Source: Photobacterium sp. TY1-4
GTDB lineage: Bacteria > Pseudomonadota > Gammaproteobacteria > Enterobacterales > Vibrionaceae
Direction of reading: 5' to 3'
DNA length: 64,000 bases
NCBI RefSeq assembly: GCF_025398175.1
Contig: NZ_CP099734.1
Coordinates: 2,790,001-2,854,000 of the forward strand
The number at the start of each line of letters is the position of its first letter. Positions within the stretch are counted from its first letter, which is position 1. A program made the translations under genes and the position numbers. The notes beneath the pieces are model-generated. The model ran no database searches. It was not told where the DNA came from and saw only the letters and a list, made by a program, of their open reading frames with translations. Positions 30,238-40,240 of this stretch are shown piece after piece.

Positions 30238-30927
30238 CTACGTGCGGGTGGAGAAGCGGTAGCCCGCGCCGCGCACCGTCTGGACCATTTTGTCATGGCC
30301 GGTGCTTTCCAGGGCTTTGCGCAGACGACGAATGTGCACATCCACCGTCCGATCTTCAACGTACACATTGGTACCCCAGACATTGTTCAGCAGCTGCTCA
30401 CGGCTGTAGACACGCTCCTGGTGCGTCATGAAAAAGTGCAGCATCTTGAACTCGGTTGGTCCCATGTCCAGTTGCTCTTCATTCGACGTCACCCGGTGAG
30501 AAACCGGATCCAACTTCAGCCCCTGTACATCAATCACGTCATCCAGGGAAGTCGGGGAAACCCGACGCATCACCGCTTTCAGGCGTGCCATCAGCTCTTT
30601 CGGCGAAAATGGCTTGGTGATGTAATCATCGGCGCCGGCTTCCAGGCCACGCACCTTGTCTTCTTCTTCGCCACGTGCCGTCAGCATCACAATCGGGATC
30701 TGGCGGGTCATTTCGTCACGTTTCAAATGTTTGATCAGATTGATCCCTGAGCCGCCCGGCAACATCCAGTCCAAAACAACCAGTTCCGGATAGGGTTCGC
30801 ACAGCTTGTCCAGTGCCGCGTCATAATCTTCGGCTTCAATGGCCTCGTAGCCCTTCTGTTCAAGCACGAAACACAGCATCTCGCGGATCGGCGCTTCATC
30901 CTCTACAACAAGAATCCGTCTAACCAT
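30238..30927 (-). CDS. phoB: Phosphate regulon response regulator PhoB
   Basis: 229 residues: receiver domain with the phosphorylated Asp53 in [12 protein letters not shown], and an OmpR-type winged helix-turn-helix C-terminal domain (about 130-227) containing the DNA-contacting [12 protein letters not shown]. It activates the Pho regulon. Its own promoter carries a Pho box at 30982-30999, indicating autoactivation. It leads phoB-phoR-pstS. Confidence 0.98.
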   Translation of the reverse strand: MVRRILVVEDEAPIREMLCFVLEQKGYEAIEAEDYDAALDKLCEPYPELVVLDWMLPGGSGINLIKHLKRDEMTRQIPIVMLTARGEEEDKVRGLEAGADDYITKPFSPKELMARLKAVMRRVSPTSLDDVIDVQGLKLDPVSHRVTSNEEQLDMGPTEFKMLHFFMTHQERVYSREQLLNNVWGTNVYVEDRTVDVHIRRLRKALESTGHDKMVQTVRGAGYRFSTRT

Positions 30928-30981
30928 AATGATGAATACCTAGTAGTTGTTGTCTGTCGAGCGACATTATGTGTTCTTATT

Positions 30982-30999
30982 ATGACACTTTTGTGACTT
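30982..30999 (-). promoter_or_regulatory. Pho box of phoB
   Basis: Minus strand: AAGTCAC-AAAA-GTGTCAT, two PhoB half-sites 11 bp apart, followed about 10 bases later by CATAAT, a good -10 element. Same geometry as the pstC promoter. It partly abuts the sbcC terminator. Confidence 0.8.
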
Positions 31000-31010
31000 T
31001 TTACGATAAA

Positions 31011-31052
31011 AAGCGCATCTCGCCAGCTGGCAGTACCAGTGGGGATGCGCTT
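31011..31052 (-). terminator. Rho-independent terminator of sbcC
   Basis: A 9-bp stem AAGCGCATC/GATGCGCTT with a 24-base loop; read from sbcC it is followed by T4-5. It insulates sbcC from the phoB promoter immediately beyond it. Confidence 0.75.
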
Positions 31053-31104
31053 CAGTTTTGATGAAATGTTTTATGATTTATCAATCAGTTATAAAAACCG
31101 ACCT

Positions 31105-34100
31105 TTAACCTTTGACGGCAATCCGGCTGCGGCCGCCACCCTGCGCTTCCACCGCGACCTGTACTCCGATCCGCTCCACCAGGGTGCCGACATGCGAGAT
31201 CACGCCAATCTGACGGCCATCGGCCTGCAGGGCATCCAGACAGGCCAGTGCCATTTCCAGACTGTCCGGATCCAGCGTGCCGAAGCCCTCATCAATAAAC
31301 AATGATCCCAATTGACGGGTATCGGCTGCCAGAGACGCCAGCGCCAGCGCGAGGGCCAGCGAGACCAGGAAACTCTCCCCACCGGAGAGCGACTCCACGC
31401 TGCGCACTTCATCGCCCATATCATGGTCGACCACCTGCAACGCCAGCGGGCTGCCCGGCACCGGTTGCAGGGCGTAGCGCGGTGCCAGATCCTGCAAGTG
31501 TTCATTCGCCAGCAGCACCAGTTGCTGCAAGGTCAGCCCCTGCGCCAGAGTCCGGAACTTGTTGCCGGTCGCCGAGCCAATCAACTCGCTCATTTTCAGC
31601 CACAGCTCGGTTTGCACCTGCTGGCGGCTCAGTGCTTCGGTCAGCGCGCCGGCCTGTTGCTCGGCCTGCTCACCCTGAGCCAACCGCTGGCGGTGCTGGA
31701 ACAACTGCTCTTCCTGCATCTGCTTTTGCTGCTGCCACGCTTCCAGCTGCCGGGTTTGTTCAGTAGCTTCCTCACTGATTTCATGACGGGCAAACCATTG
31801 ACGGGCCAACTCAGCCTGAGCCTGATGCTCCGCCACGGCCTGCTCCCGTTCAGCCAGCAGGGTCTGCGCCGCTGAGACTGCCTGCTCAATCGCTTTCAGC
31901 GCCTGACGCTCCTGCGCCAGCCAGGTGTCTTCTTTGCTCAGCAACTGCATCAGCTGATGCTCGTTGAGTCCCAGTTTCTGTTGCCAGTCCAGCCAGCGCC
32001 GCACGACTTCACGGTGCTGGGCCTGAGTCTCCTGGAGCTGTTGCTGACTGCTGATGCGGGTCGACTCTGCGGCCGCCAATGCTTCCCCGGCCTGACGTTG
32101 GGTTGCTTCGGCCTCTCCCAGCGCCTGCTGCGCCGAATCAATCGCCGCTTTATGGCGTTGCTCGAGCGGTTCGAGATCCGCCTCGCCCACCAGTGCCTGT
32201 CGCTGCTGCCACAGCTCGGCCGCCTGCAGGCGCAGTTGGTTGGCCTTGTGCTGACCGTCACTGAGCTGATGCTGCAAGCCCGTCAGCGCGGTATGGCACT
32301 CGGCCAGCTTAGGTGCCAGCTCAGTCAGCTGTTTCTCCACGTCACGCAGCGCCAGTTGGCTGCCCAGGAACTGCTCAACCTGATACTTCAACTGCTGGAT
32401 AAATTGCTCTGCACCCTGCTGGCGCAGCATGTCCAACCACTGATCATCACCGTACTGGTCGTTCAACGCCCGGGCGCGGGCATCCAGAATTTCGTGCTGG
32501 GTCTGGCTCTGCTCATCGAGCGATGCGAGGCGTCCCTGCCACTGGGTCGCCTGTTGCTCAAGCTGGTGCTGAATTTCTTTCAGTTCGGCCTCGGCACGCT
32601 GCACCTGCTGGTACTGCTGTTGCCACTGGCGGACCTGACGGATCTGAACCTGACGCTGCTCCAGACCGGCCTGCAACTGTCGCAGCTCCTGCTGCGTCTG
32701 CTCGACAGTCTGCTGCCAGTGCCCCATCTGTTGCTCCAGCTGATCGCGGTCGCTGCCCTGTTGGAGCGTCTCCAGTCCTTCCAGTTGGCTGAAATGAGCC
32801 GTCAGTTGGTCAAACAGTTGCGCAATAAACTGCTCGAACTGTTGAAGATCCTGATTGATCCCCGCCAGTCGCTGTTGGCACTGCGGTAGTTGCTGCAACA
32901 AATGCTGACGCTCCCCTTCCCCGGCCTGACGCTGCTCAGCCAGCGCCTGCAACCGCTGGCGCAGCGAGTGCAACATCCCCTCCACGGCCGGATGCTGCTC
33001 GGCGTAAGGGTGCTCCAGCGCACCGCATAACGGGCAGGGTTCGTCATCTTTAAGCTGGCTGCGGTACTCGCTCAGGTTCACCACCGCCATGCTTTGCTGG
33101 TAGGCATGCTCGGCTTCCCGGTATTGCGTCGCCAGCGTCGCCAATTCAGGCTCCAGAACCGCCAGCCGTTGCTCGGCCTGGCGCTGATAGTCCTGCCACT
33201 CCCGCAGCTCAGCCACCAGCTTGTTTTTTTGCTGCAACACCGCACCCCACTCTTTGAGGCCGGACATCGCCTGATGCAAGGTGTCACGCTGTTGCTGCAA
33301 CTCACTGAACCGCTGCTGGGCTTCGTATTGGGCCTGCTCCAGCGCAGCAGCATCCTGCCCGGCCAACTGGGCATCGAGTTCCGCTTGTTGTTGCGACAAT
33401 GCCTGCATCTGCTGGTTCAGCACCGCCGAGTCCTGCTGATAACGCTGCTGCTCCTGCTGGATCTGCTGCTTTTCCTGGCTCAGCCTTACCAGGGTGCGGT
33501 GGGCACTGAGGTATTGATCCAGGTTATCCAGCACCGGCTGGTATTGCTCGGCAACCCCGGCCAGCGCCTGATCACGCTCCAGTATCCGCACCAGTTGCTG
33601 CTGACGCTGATGCAGATCCCGTTGCTGCTGTTGATATTGCTGCTGGCGCTGCTGGTGTTCCGCCAGCGTCTGCGTCTGTTGCCAGGCATGCTGCTCAATT
33701 TCGTCCAGCTGTTGCTGCAGGCCGCGATGCTGTAAATCCATCGCCGAAGCCTGTTTCAGCTTCGGCTCCAGTGCCTGCCACGCCTGCTGCGCATCTTTCA
33801 ATTTTTGTTTTGCCGCCTGCACCGCCCCATCACTGTCAACAAGTACCTGTTGGTTGTGCTGTTTGGTCTGTTCGGCCTGCACCAGCGCTTTTTCCAGCCG
33901 CGAAAGCTGGAGCTGGGTATGCTGCAACTGGGAAAAATCAGCCGCCGCCGGCTGGGCCTGTTCAACCCGGCTCAGCTGCTCATACCGTGGCGCGGCCTCA
34001 GTTTGTGATTGCTGCGCCGCTGCCAGCGCTTCCCGGGTTTCTTCAACCCGGCTCGCCAGCACCGCGTCATTGCGCAGCACCTGACGGTGACCCGCCAACG

Positions 34101-34875
34101 CGTTGATCTGCTCATCCAGTTGGCTGATCGCCAGTTTCAGGGCGTCGACCTGCGCACCGAGCTGCAGCTTTTCTTCATCACTCAGCAAGGCAATATCGCC
34201 CAGCTTGGCCTGCAACTGGCCAAGTTGTTGTTTTTCTTCCCGCGCCCGCTCATAAGCGGCCACCGACAAGCGGCCATAAATTTCGCCGCCGGTCATGCGC
34301 TCCAGTAATGCCGCCCGCTCATCGGCGCCGGCTTTCAGAAACGCAGCAAACTCCCCTTGCGGCAACATCACCGCACGGCGGAACTGATCAAACGACAGGC
34401 CGATCAGGCGCTCAATCTCGGCCTGCAACTCCTGTTTTTTGCCGGCGAAGCGTTGCCCGGTTTCGATATTTTCCAGCCATTGCTCTGAGGCCTGGATCCG
34501 GCCATCCGCCCGGCCACGGGCCCGTCGCACCGTCCAATGCGCCCGCCAGTGGGTGGCGTCATTGGCGACAAAATCAACTTCCGCAAACCCTTCCGCTTTA
34601 CCGCGCGAGAGAATGCTGCGCACATCATTGGCTTTGATCCGCCCGGCATCGTCATCGCGACCGATTTCGGCATCATTTTTTTTATTCGATTGCAGGCGGG
34701 GAATACGGTCATACAAGGCCAGGCAAATGGCATCGAGCAGGGTCGATTTCCCGGCTCCGGTTTTGCCGGTGATGGCAAACAGACCGGCATCGCCGAGCCG
34801 GCCGTTGGCAAAATCAATCTCGAATTTATGTTGTAAACTGGCGAGGTTCTCGCCACGTAGCGCTAAAATTTTCAT
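31105..34875 (-). CDS. sbcC: Nuclease SbcCD subunit C (SMC-like ATPase)
   Basis: 1,256 residues, Rad50-like. With SbcD it opens and trims hairpins and blocked DNA ends. Walker A GKTGAGKST at 37-45; two very long coiled coils rich in Gln, Leu and Glu; the zinc hook CPLC with Cys614 and Cys617 at the turn; and at the end the ABC signature SLSGGESF and Walker B LFIDEGFGTLD. The start MKILALRGENL matches the family; an ATG 12 bp further up is in frame. sbcD lies 118 bp upstream, a wider gap than the overlap seen in E. coli. Confidence 0.97.
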   Translation of the reverse strand: MKILALRGENLASLQHKFEIDFANGRLGDAGLFAITGKTGAGKSTLLDAICLALYDRIPRLQSNKKNDAEIGRDDDAGRIKANDVRSILSRGKAEGFAEVDFVANDATHWRAHWTVRRARGRADGRIQASEQWLENIETGQRFAGKKQELQAEIERLIGLSFDQFRRAVMLPQGEFAAFLKAGADERAALLERMTGGEIYGRLSVAAYERAREEKQQLGQLQAKLGDIALLSDEEKLQLGAQVDALKLAISQLDEQINALAGHRQVLRNDAVLASRVEETREALAAAQQSQTEAAPRYEQLSRVEQAQPAAADFSQLQHTQLQLSRLEKALVQAEQTKQHNQQVLVDSDGAVQAAKQKLKDAQQAWQALEPKLKQASAMDLQHRGLQQQLDEIEQHAWQQTQTLAEHQQRQQQYQQQQRDLHQRQQQLVRILERDQALAGVAEQYQPVLDNLDQYLSAHRTLVRLSQEKQQIQQEQQRYQQDSAVLNQQMQALSQQQAELDAQLAGQDAAALEQAQYEAQQRFSELQQQRDTLHQAMSGLKEWGAVLQQKNKLVAELREWQDYQRQAEQRLAVLEPELATLATQYREAEHAYQQSMAVVNLSEYRSQLKDDEPCPLCGALEHPYAEQHPAVEGMLHSLRQRLQALAEQRQAGEGERQHLLQQLPQCQQRLAGINQDLQQFEQFIAQLFDQLTAHFSQLEGLETLQQGSDRDQLEQQMGHWQQTVEQTQQELRQLQAGLEQRQVQIRQVRQWQQQYQQVQRAEAELKEIQHQLEQQATQWQGRLASLDEQSQTQHEILDARARALNDQYGDDQWLDMLRQQGAEQFIQQLKYQVEQFLGSQLALRDVEKQLTELAPKLAECHTALTGLQHQLSDGQHKANQLRLQAAELWQQRQALVGEADLEPLEQRHKAAIDSAQQALGEAEATQRQAGEALAAAESTRISSQQQLQETQAQHREVVRRWLDWQQKLGLNEHQLMQLLSKEDTWLAQERQALKAIEQAVSAAQTLLAEREQAVAEHQAQAELARQWFARHEISEEATEQTRQLEAWQQQKQMQEEQLFQHRQRLAQGEQAEQQAGALTEALSRQQVQTELWLKMSELIGSATGNKFRTLAQGLTLQQLVLLANEHLQDLAPRYALQPVPGSPLALQVVDHDMGDEVRSVESLSGGESFLVSLALALALASLAADTRQLGSLFIDEGFGTLDPDSLEMALACLDALQADGRQIGVISHVGTLVERIGVQVAVEAQGGGRSRIAVKG

Positions 34876-34993
34876 GGTGATACTCATCCACGACTGTTGG
34901 TGACAGCGTTTGATTTACCGCTTGTTCGTTGTTTTCATTTAAACTTTCGGATGCAGCGTTTAGTGGTTGCGGCTGTATTCTGGCCGCTGCACC

Positions 34994-36250
34994 TCAGGTG
35001 TCCTGCTCTTCCAGCTGGATCAGCAGGTGCTCGAATGCCGACGCCATGGCCTGATCCGGCTCGCCGTCATATTTTTGATTCCAGCTCAGGGCAAATACCT
35101 GCTGCGGCGAGACATCGGACAGCCGTTGGTGGGCCAGCGTCTCCTGCTGCGCCTGCTGGCGATAATGCGGGGTAATTTTAGCCAACCGGACCGCTTTGCC
35201 TTCCAGCGCCGTCAGCACTTTCTCGCGCAGCAGCGCCTGCGGTTTATCCAGCAGCACATGCACTTCGAGAAACGGCTGCTGCTCGCGTGGGGCCTCGTTA
35301 ACCTGCAAGGCCGACAGCTCATCAAGCACCTGTTCAAGCGGTGCCGGAGAAGCCGGGACTTTGAGCATGTCGACCACCCGTGGCACGGCAATCGGGGTGA
35401 TCTCACTGACCTGCGCGCCGTCGAGTTCCACCAGCACCACCTGATGGTTATAGCCGCGCTCGGACATCGACAACGGCAATGGCGAGCCGCTGTAACGAAT
35501 ATGCTCTTGCTTGGCGACCCGCTGGGCCAGGTGGAGGTGCCCCAGGGCGACATAGCTGATGTCGTCGGCAAAAATCGACGCCGGTAGCGCATGCTGATTA
35601 CCGCCGAGCACCCGACGCTCGGACATTTCAGACAGCTTGCCGGAGGCCATGTAGGTGTGCCCCATACCAATCAGCGCCTGATGATCCGCTTGTTGCGCCC
35701 GCGCCGCGTCGGTCATCTCCCGGTACAGGATTTCCACCCCTTTGATCAGGCGATCGTCTTCCGCATCTAAATTGTCTGTGCGCAAATCAGCACTGCGCAG
35801 AAATGGCACCGCCAGCACCCAGGCCGCCTGCTCGCCGTCCTTGTCCGTCAGCGGCACCAGCATGCGCTGGTGATCCAGGTTGCCGTCCGCGTCGCGGTGG
35901 ATCCCGCCCACCATGTGCAGGTCAAACGCTTTGAGCAGTTCGTGCGGCGCATCGAGCTTACTCGGCGAGTCATGGTTACCGCCGATCATCACCACATCCA
36001 GCGTCGGCATCGATTTCGCCAGCCGGGCCATAAAGCGGTACAGCATCCGCCAGGCACTGGCCGGCGGGTTCGCGGTATCAAAAATATCACCGGCCACCAG
36101 CAGGGCATCCACCTGGTGTTGCTCCAGGGTGTCAGCCAGCCAGTCAAGAAATGCCTGGTGCTCGTAATCGCGTTGATAGCCATGCAGCTGATGGCCGAGG
36201 TGCCAGTCGGAAGTATGGAGAATTTTCATCGTCGGAAACGGGTTGCTCAT
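34994..36250 (-). CDS. sbcD: Nuclease SbcCD subunit D (Mre11-like)
   Basis: Mn2+-dependent phosphodiesterase partner of SbcC. Metal-ligand motifs are present: TSDWHLGHQ, AGDIFDT, GGNHDS, GMGHTYM and ALGHLHLAQ. The start is uncertain: ATG 36250 (MSNPFPTMKIL, with GGAGG 11 bases upstream) was chosen, while the internal ATG at 36229 gives the canonical MKILHTSDWHLG. The gene is divergent from rdgC, another recombination gene. Confidence 0.95.
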   Translation of the reverse strand: MSNPFPTMKILHTSDWHLGHQLHGYQRDYEHQAFLDWLADTLEQHQVDALLVAGDIFDTANPPASAWRMLYRFMARLAKSMPTLDVVMIGGNHDSPSKLDAPHELLKAFDLHMVGGIHRDADGNLDHQRMLVPLTDKDGEQAAWVLAVPFLRSADLRTDNLDAEDDRLIKGVEILYREMTDAARAQQADHQALIGMGHTYMASGKLSEMSERRVLGGNQHALPASIFADDISYVALGHLHLAQRVAKQEHIRYSGSPLPLSMSERGYNHQVVLVELDGAQVSEITPIAVPRVVDMLKVPASPAPLEQVLDELSALQVNEAPREQQPFLEVHVLLDKPQALLREKVLTALEGKAVRLAKITPHYRQQAQQETLAHQRLSDVSPQQVFALSWNQKYDGEPDQAMASAFEHLLIQLEEQDT

Positions 36251-36395
36251 CAGAAAAACTGCCTCCGATTGTACCTGACTCCACAGTTTTCCCAACCCCG
36301 AAACCCACCGGTTTGATGTCAGAAAGTCTGCGACAAATCGCACCTGATGCAATAAGATTGACAGCCCAATGCTCAACCTAGGATGTGTAACCTCC

Positions 36396-37310
36396 ATGAT
36401 GTGGTTTAAAAACGTACTGACCTATCGCTTTAGCCGTGAGATCGAACTCAACCCGGATCAGCTGGAAAAGCAGCTGGAAGAATTTCGCTTTACCCCGTGC
36501 GGCAGCCAGGATATGCAGAAATTCGGCTGGGTCCATGCGCTGGGGAAGCACGGTGATCTATTCACCCATGTCGTTGGTGACAGCATTCTGATCTGCGCTC
36601 GCAAAGAAGAAAAAATGCTGCCGTCTTCCGTGATTAAAGAATCGCTGAGCGAGAAAGTCGAAGCGATGGAAGTCGAGCAGGGACGCAAGCTGAAGAAAAG
36701 CGAAAAAGATACCCTGAAAGATGAGATCGTGATGGATCTGCTGCCGCGTGCATTCAGCCGTCGCCAGCAAACCTATGCGCTGATCATGCCAAAACAAGGC
36801 TTTATCCTGGTCGATGCCGGCAGCTTCAAGAAAGCCGAAGATCTGCTGGCGCTGCTGCGCAAATCAATCGGCAGCCTGCCGGTGGTGCCGGTCACCGCTG
36901 AGAAACCGGCCGAGCTGACCATGACCGAGTGGGTGCGCTCCGGCACCTCGCCGAACGGCTTCACCATTGGTGAAGAGGCCGAGCTGAAAGCCCTTCTGGA
37001 AGAAGGCGGCGTGATCCGCTGTAAACAGCAGGATCTGAGCTGCGACGAAATCCTGGCCCATATCGAAGCCGATAAGATGGTCACCAAACTGGCGATCAAC
37101 TGGCAGGACCGGATTGATTTCATCCTCGGTGACGATCTGTCGCTCAAGCGCCTGAAGTTTGCCGATGAGCTCAAGGATCAGAATGAAGACATCGACCGTG
37201 ACGATATCGCGCAGCGTATTGACGCCGATCTGTCACTGATGGCCGGTGAATTCTCGGCCTTCCTGCCGAACCTGTTCGACGAACTGGGCGGTCTGGAAGC
37301 CAAAGCTTAA
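36396..37310 (+). CDS. rdgC: Recombination-associated protein RdgC
   Basis: 304 residues. RdgC forms a ring around double-stranded DNA and restrains RecA. It matches the family along its length: MWFKN start, [54 protein letters not shown] and the acidic [20 protein letters not shown] near the end. Either of two adjacent ATG codons (36396, 36399) could start it. Divergent from sbcD. Confidence 0.97.
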   Translation: MMWFKNVLTYRFSREIELNPDQLEKQLEEFRFTPCGSQDMQKFGWVHALGKHGDLFTHVVGDSILICARKEEKMLPSSVIKESLSEKVEAMEVEQGRKLKKSEKDTLKDEIVMDLLPRAFSRRQQTYALIMPKQGFILVDAGSFKKAEDLLALLRKSIGSLPVVPVTAEKPAELTMTEWVRSGTSPNGFTIGEEAELKALLEEGGVIRCKQQDLSCDEILAHIEADKMVTKLAINWQDRIDFILGDDLSLKRLKFADELKDQNEDIDRDDIAQRIDADLSLMAGEFSAFLPNLFDELGGLEAKA

Positions 37311-37581
37311 CGCTGAAACCTGAGCCCTAAAATTCATGAGCGGCGCACGCATGGTGTCGCCGCTCTGCTTCAAACCCGCAGCAGCGCTTCTCCCCGCCTC
37401 TGCTTTTACACCGTCCACCGTCAAGCCGTCCCGACCACTTGCCAGTCCCGGTAGCCCGAGACCGCCACTTTATCCCTGTATCCATTGCCTTTGTGGGTGG
37501 GATCACAGTAAAATCCCGCCTCAACTCCGCATCCCAGGAGATGCGGCCTGATTTGCAATCAGACACTGGATTATAAGAGCT

Positions 37582-38973
37582 ATGTTTAAACCTGAATTGT
37601 TATCGCCTGCGGGCAGCCTGAAAAACATGCGTTACGCATTTGCCTACGGTGCAGATGCCGTGTACGCCGGCCAACCACGTTACAGCCTTCGTGTTCGTAA
37701 CAACGAGTTCAACCACGACAACCTGAAAATCGGGATCGACGAAGCACACGCACAGGGCAAAAAACTGTACGTGGTTTGTAACATTCAGCCGCATAACTCG
37801 AAACTGAAAACCTTCATCCGCGATTTGAAACCCATCGTCGAGATGGGCCCGGACGCCCTGATCATGTCTGATCCGGGTCTGATCATGATGGTGCGCGAAA
37901 ACTTCCCTGAAATGCCGATCCACCTGTCGGTTCAGGCGAACGCTGTGAACTGGGCCACGGTGAAATTCTGGGCCTCACAAGGCGTTGAGCGTGTGATTGT
38001 CTCGCGTGAGCTGTCGCTGGAAGAGATCGAAGAGATCCGCGAGCACTGCCCGGAAACCGAGCTGGAAGTATTCGTTCACGGTGCGCTGTGCATGGCTTAC
38101 TCTGGCCGCTGTCTGCTGTCTGGCTACATGAACAAGCGTGACCCGAACCAGGGCACCTGCACCAACGCCTGCCGCTGGGAATACAAAGCTGAAAAAGCCA
38201 CTGAAGATGATTCCGGCCAGATCGTGGAAGTTCAGGAAGCGTCTGCAGTGCAGATGCAAGAGCCTGAGCGTCCGGAAGTGGCGATCGGCAAAGGCAAGCC
38301 AACTGACGAAGTGATGCTGCTGAGCGAAGCACACCGTCCGGATGAAAAAATGGCGGCGTTTGAAGACGAGCACGGCACTTACATCATGAACTCCAAAGAT
38401 CTGCGTGCCATCCAGCACGTGGAGCGTCTGACCCAAATGGGCGTGCACTCGCTGAAAATCGAAGGCAGGACCAAATCGTTCTACTACTGTGCCCGTACCG
38501 CGCAGGTTTACCGTAAAGCGATCGACGATGCCGTTGCTGGCAAGCCGTTTGATGAGAGCCTGATGGGCACGCTGGAGAGCCTGGCGCACAGGGGTTACAC
38601 TGAAGGCTTCCTGCGTCGCCACACCCACGATGCGTACCAGAACTACGAGTACGGTTACTCGATTTCTGACTCCCAGCAGTTTGTGGGTGAGTTCACCGGC
38701 AAGCGTCGCGGCGATCTGGCAGAAGTCGAAGTGAAGAACAAATTCATGGTTGGCGACAGCATGGAGCTGATGACGCCGAACGGCAACGTGATCTTCACGC
38801 TGGAAGCGATGGAAAACCGTAAAGAAGAAGCGATCACCGATGCCAAAGGTAACGGCCACTTTGTATTCATCCCGGTTCCGGCCGATATGGATCTGGCCTA
38901 CGGCCTGCTGATGCGTAATCTAAACTCAGGTGAGAACACCCGTAACCCGCATGGACCAAAAGACGGTAAGTAA
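37582..38973 (+). CDS. trhP: tRNA 5-hydroxyuridine synthesis protein TrhP (YegQ, U32 family)
   Basis: 463 residues of the U32 'peptidase' family, of which YegQ/TrhP is needed for prephenate-dependent hydroxylation of uridine-34 in tRNA. Seen: ELLSPAGSLKNMRYAFAYGADAVYAGQ, the family signature EVFVHGALCMAYSGRCLLS, and cysteines in GTCTNACRWEY suitable for binding an iron-sulfur cluster. It lies 5 bp before a YfhL-type ferredoxin, suggesting a dedicated electron or cluster donor. Compared with E. coli YegQ it has the usual acidic insert near residues 205-250. Confidence 0.93.
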   Translation: MFKPELLSPAGSLKNMRYAFAYGADAVYAGQPRYSLRVRNNEFNHDNLKIGIDEAHAQGKKLYVVCNIQPHNSKLKTFIRDLKPIVEMGPDALIMSDPGLIMMVRENFPEMPIHLSVQANAVNWATVKFWASQGVERVIVSRELSLEEIEEIREHCPETELEVFVHGALCMAYSGRCLLSGYMNKRDPNQGTCTNACRWEYKAEKATEDDSGQIVEVQEASAVQMQEPERPEVAIGKGKPTDEVMLLSEAHRPDEKMAAFEDEHGTYIMNSKDLRAIQHVERLTQMGVHSLKIEGRTKSFYYCARTAQVYRKAIDDAVAGKPFDESLMGTLESLAHRGYTEGFLRRHTHDAYQNYEYGYSISDSQQFVGEFTGKRRGDLAEVEVKNKFMVGDSMELMTPNGNVIFTLEAMENRKEEAITDAKGNGHFVFIPVPADMDLAYGLLMRNLNSGENTRNPHGPKDGK

Positions 38974-38978
38974 TCGCC

Positions 38979-39233
38979 ATGGCACTGCTTATTACAGAAA
39001 AGTGCATTAACTGCGACATGTGTGATCCCGAGTGTCCGAACGAGGCGATCACCATGGGGCCGGAGATCTATGAGATCGATCCGGACCGATGCACCGAGTG
39101 TAAAGGGCACTATGAGAAGCCGACCTGTCAGTCGGTGTGCCCGATCACCAACTGCATCATCCTCGACCCCGAGCATGTCGAAAGCGACGACGAGCTGCTG
39201 GAAAAGTTCGTCACGCTGCAAGGACTGGCTTGA
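38979..39233 (+). CDS. yfhL: YfhL-family 2[4Fe-4S] ferredoxin
   Basis: 84 residues with two cluster motifs: CINCDMCDPECP near the start and, later, CTECKGHYEKPTCQSVCP with the extended spacing typical of the Alvin (Allochromatium-type) ferredoxins, plus the C-terminal ITNCIILDPEHVE extension. Low-potential electron carrier. It is separated from trhP by 5 bp, so the two are co-transcribed. Confidence 0.93.
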   Translation: MALLITEKCINCDMCDPECPNEAITMGPEIYEIDPDRCTECKGHYEKPTCQSVCPITNCIILDPEHVESDDELLEKFVTLQGLA

Positions 39234-39250
39234 GCCGGTTCACCAATCCA

Positions 39251-39276
39251 AAAAAGCGCCTGCGGGCGCTTTTTTT
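39251..39276 (+). terminator. Rho-independent terminator after yfhL
   Basis: Stem AAAAGCGCC/GGCGCTTTT with a 4-base loop followed by T7. The flanking A-run may also let it act for mepA on the other strand. Confidence 0.9.
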
Positions 39277-39303
39277 GTTTTTCCGGCACCGCAGACAGAA
39301 CGG

Positions 39304-40131
39304 TTATTTCAGCAAGGCCAGACATTGTTCCGGCGGCACTGGTTTGGCTTTCTTGCGGGCCGTTTTTTTCTTCGGTTGCTTTTCGGTCATCAGCGGCTTC
39401 CAGGACGCCAGCTCAGCACCGCAGCCATCGCCCGGCGGCGGCGCCTGCTGCGGGGTGCAACTCGTATCGCCTGCCGGACAGTTTAACCGGACATGGAAGT
39501 GATAATAGTGCCCCCACCAGGGCCGCACCTTGCGCAGCCAGACCCGGCTCGTCCACTGCCGCTGGCAGAGCTGCTCTTTAATCACCGGGTGGACAAAAAT
39601 CCGCGCCACCCGCACATCCGCGGCTGCCAGTTGCACCAGCAACGCCTGCTGCTCCCCCCAGTTTTCCTGGTTGATCCGATAGTCTTTGAGATGAACCATG
39701 GGCAACGGCTGCACATCCACCAGCTCAGCGTCGCTCAAGGGCCGGTCGGCCATCTTGAGCCAGATATCGGCATCAAGCCCGGTCTGATGGCTGGTATGGC
39801 CGGACGTAAAACGCCCGCCACGCGGCATGGCAATGTCCCCGACCAACAATTGACCCAGCTGTAATTGCCGCACCTGATGGGAAAGATCGTGCAGAAAACG
39901 GATCATCTCCCGGTGGCCGTAATAACGTCCCCGGTAGGAACGCATTACCTGATAGCCCTCCCCCTCCAACGGCAAGCTGGCCGCCCCGGCCAGACAGCCA
40001 TTGTTGTATGTCCCGATCGACTCCGACTGGCCCGGACTCGGCTGAGTCATTTTCTCCCACGGACTGGCGGCTACACATGACGATACGCCCCAGACACACA
40101 TCCAACCCACTGCTATCAACCACCGCTTCAC
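39304..40131 (-). CDS. mepA: Penicillin-insensitive murein DD-endopeptidase MepA
   Basis: 275 residues with a signal peptide (about 1-22). A periplasmic LAS/M74 zinc peptidase cutting D-Ala-mDAP cross-links. Metal-site motifs SGHTSHQTGLDADIW and the later FHVRLNC-type HxH are clear. Cysteine pairs and a Lys-rich, Pro-rich C-terminal tail are present. Transcribed alone, convergent with yfhL. Confidence 0.95.
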   Translation of the reverse strand: MKRWLIAVGWMCVWGVSSCVAASPWEKMTQPSPGQSESIGTYNNGCLAGAASLPLEGEGYQVMRSYRGRYYGHREMIRFLHDLSHQVRQLQLGQLLVGDIAMPRGGRFTSGHTSHQTGLDADIWLKMADRPLSDAELVDVQPLPMVHLKDYRINQENWGEQQALLVQLAAADVRVARIFVHPVIKEQLCQRQWTSRVWLRKVRPWWGHYYHFHVRLNCPAGDTSCTPQQAPPPGDGCGAELASWKPLMTEKQPKKKTARKKAKPVPPEQCLALLK

Positions 40132-40240
40132 GACCCCTCCGCCCCCAAATGTTGACTAACTCAGCCTCAGCTACTGCTACTGCTACTGCAGCATTCTAGA
40201 AGCATAGCAAGTTCAGCCGATGGCTCGAGCATCCAAACAA

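Noticed and set aside
31957..33735. Long Leu/Gln-rich open frames antisense to sbcC
   Set aside because: They are the complement of the repetitive Gln/Leu coiled-coil codons of sbcC, with no independent start signals.
40172..40192. CTACTG microsatellite upstream of mepA
   Set aside because: Only about three units, outside any coding frame and not clearly placed in a promoter; too short to claim phase variation.
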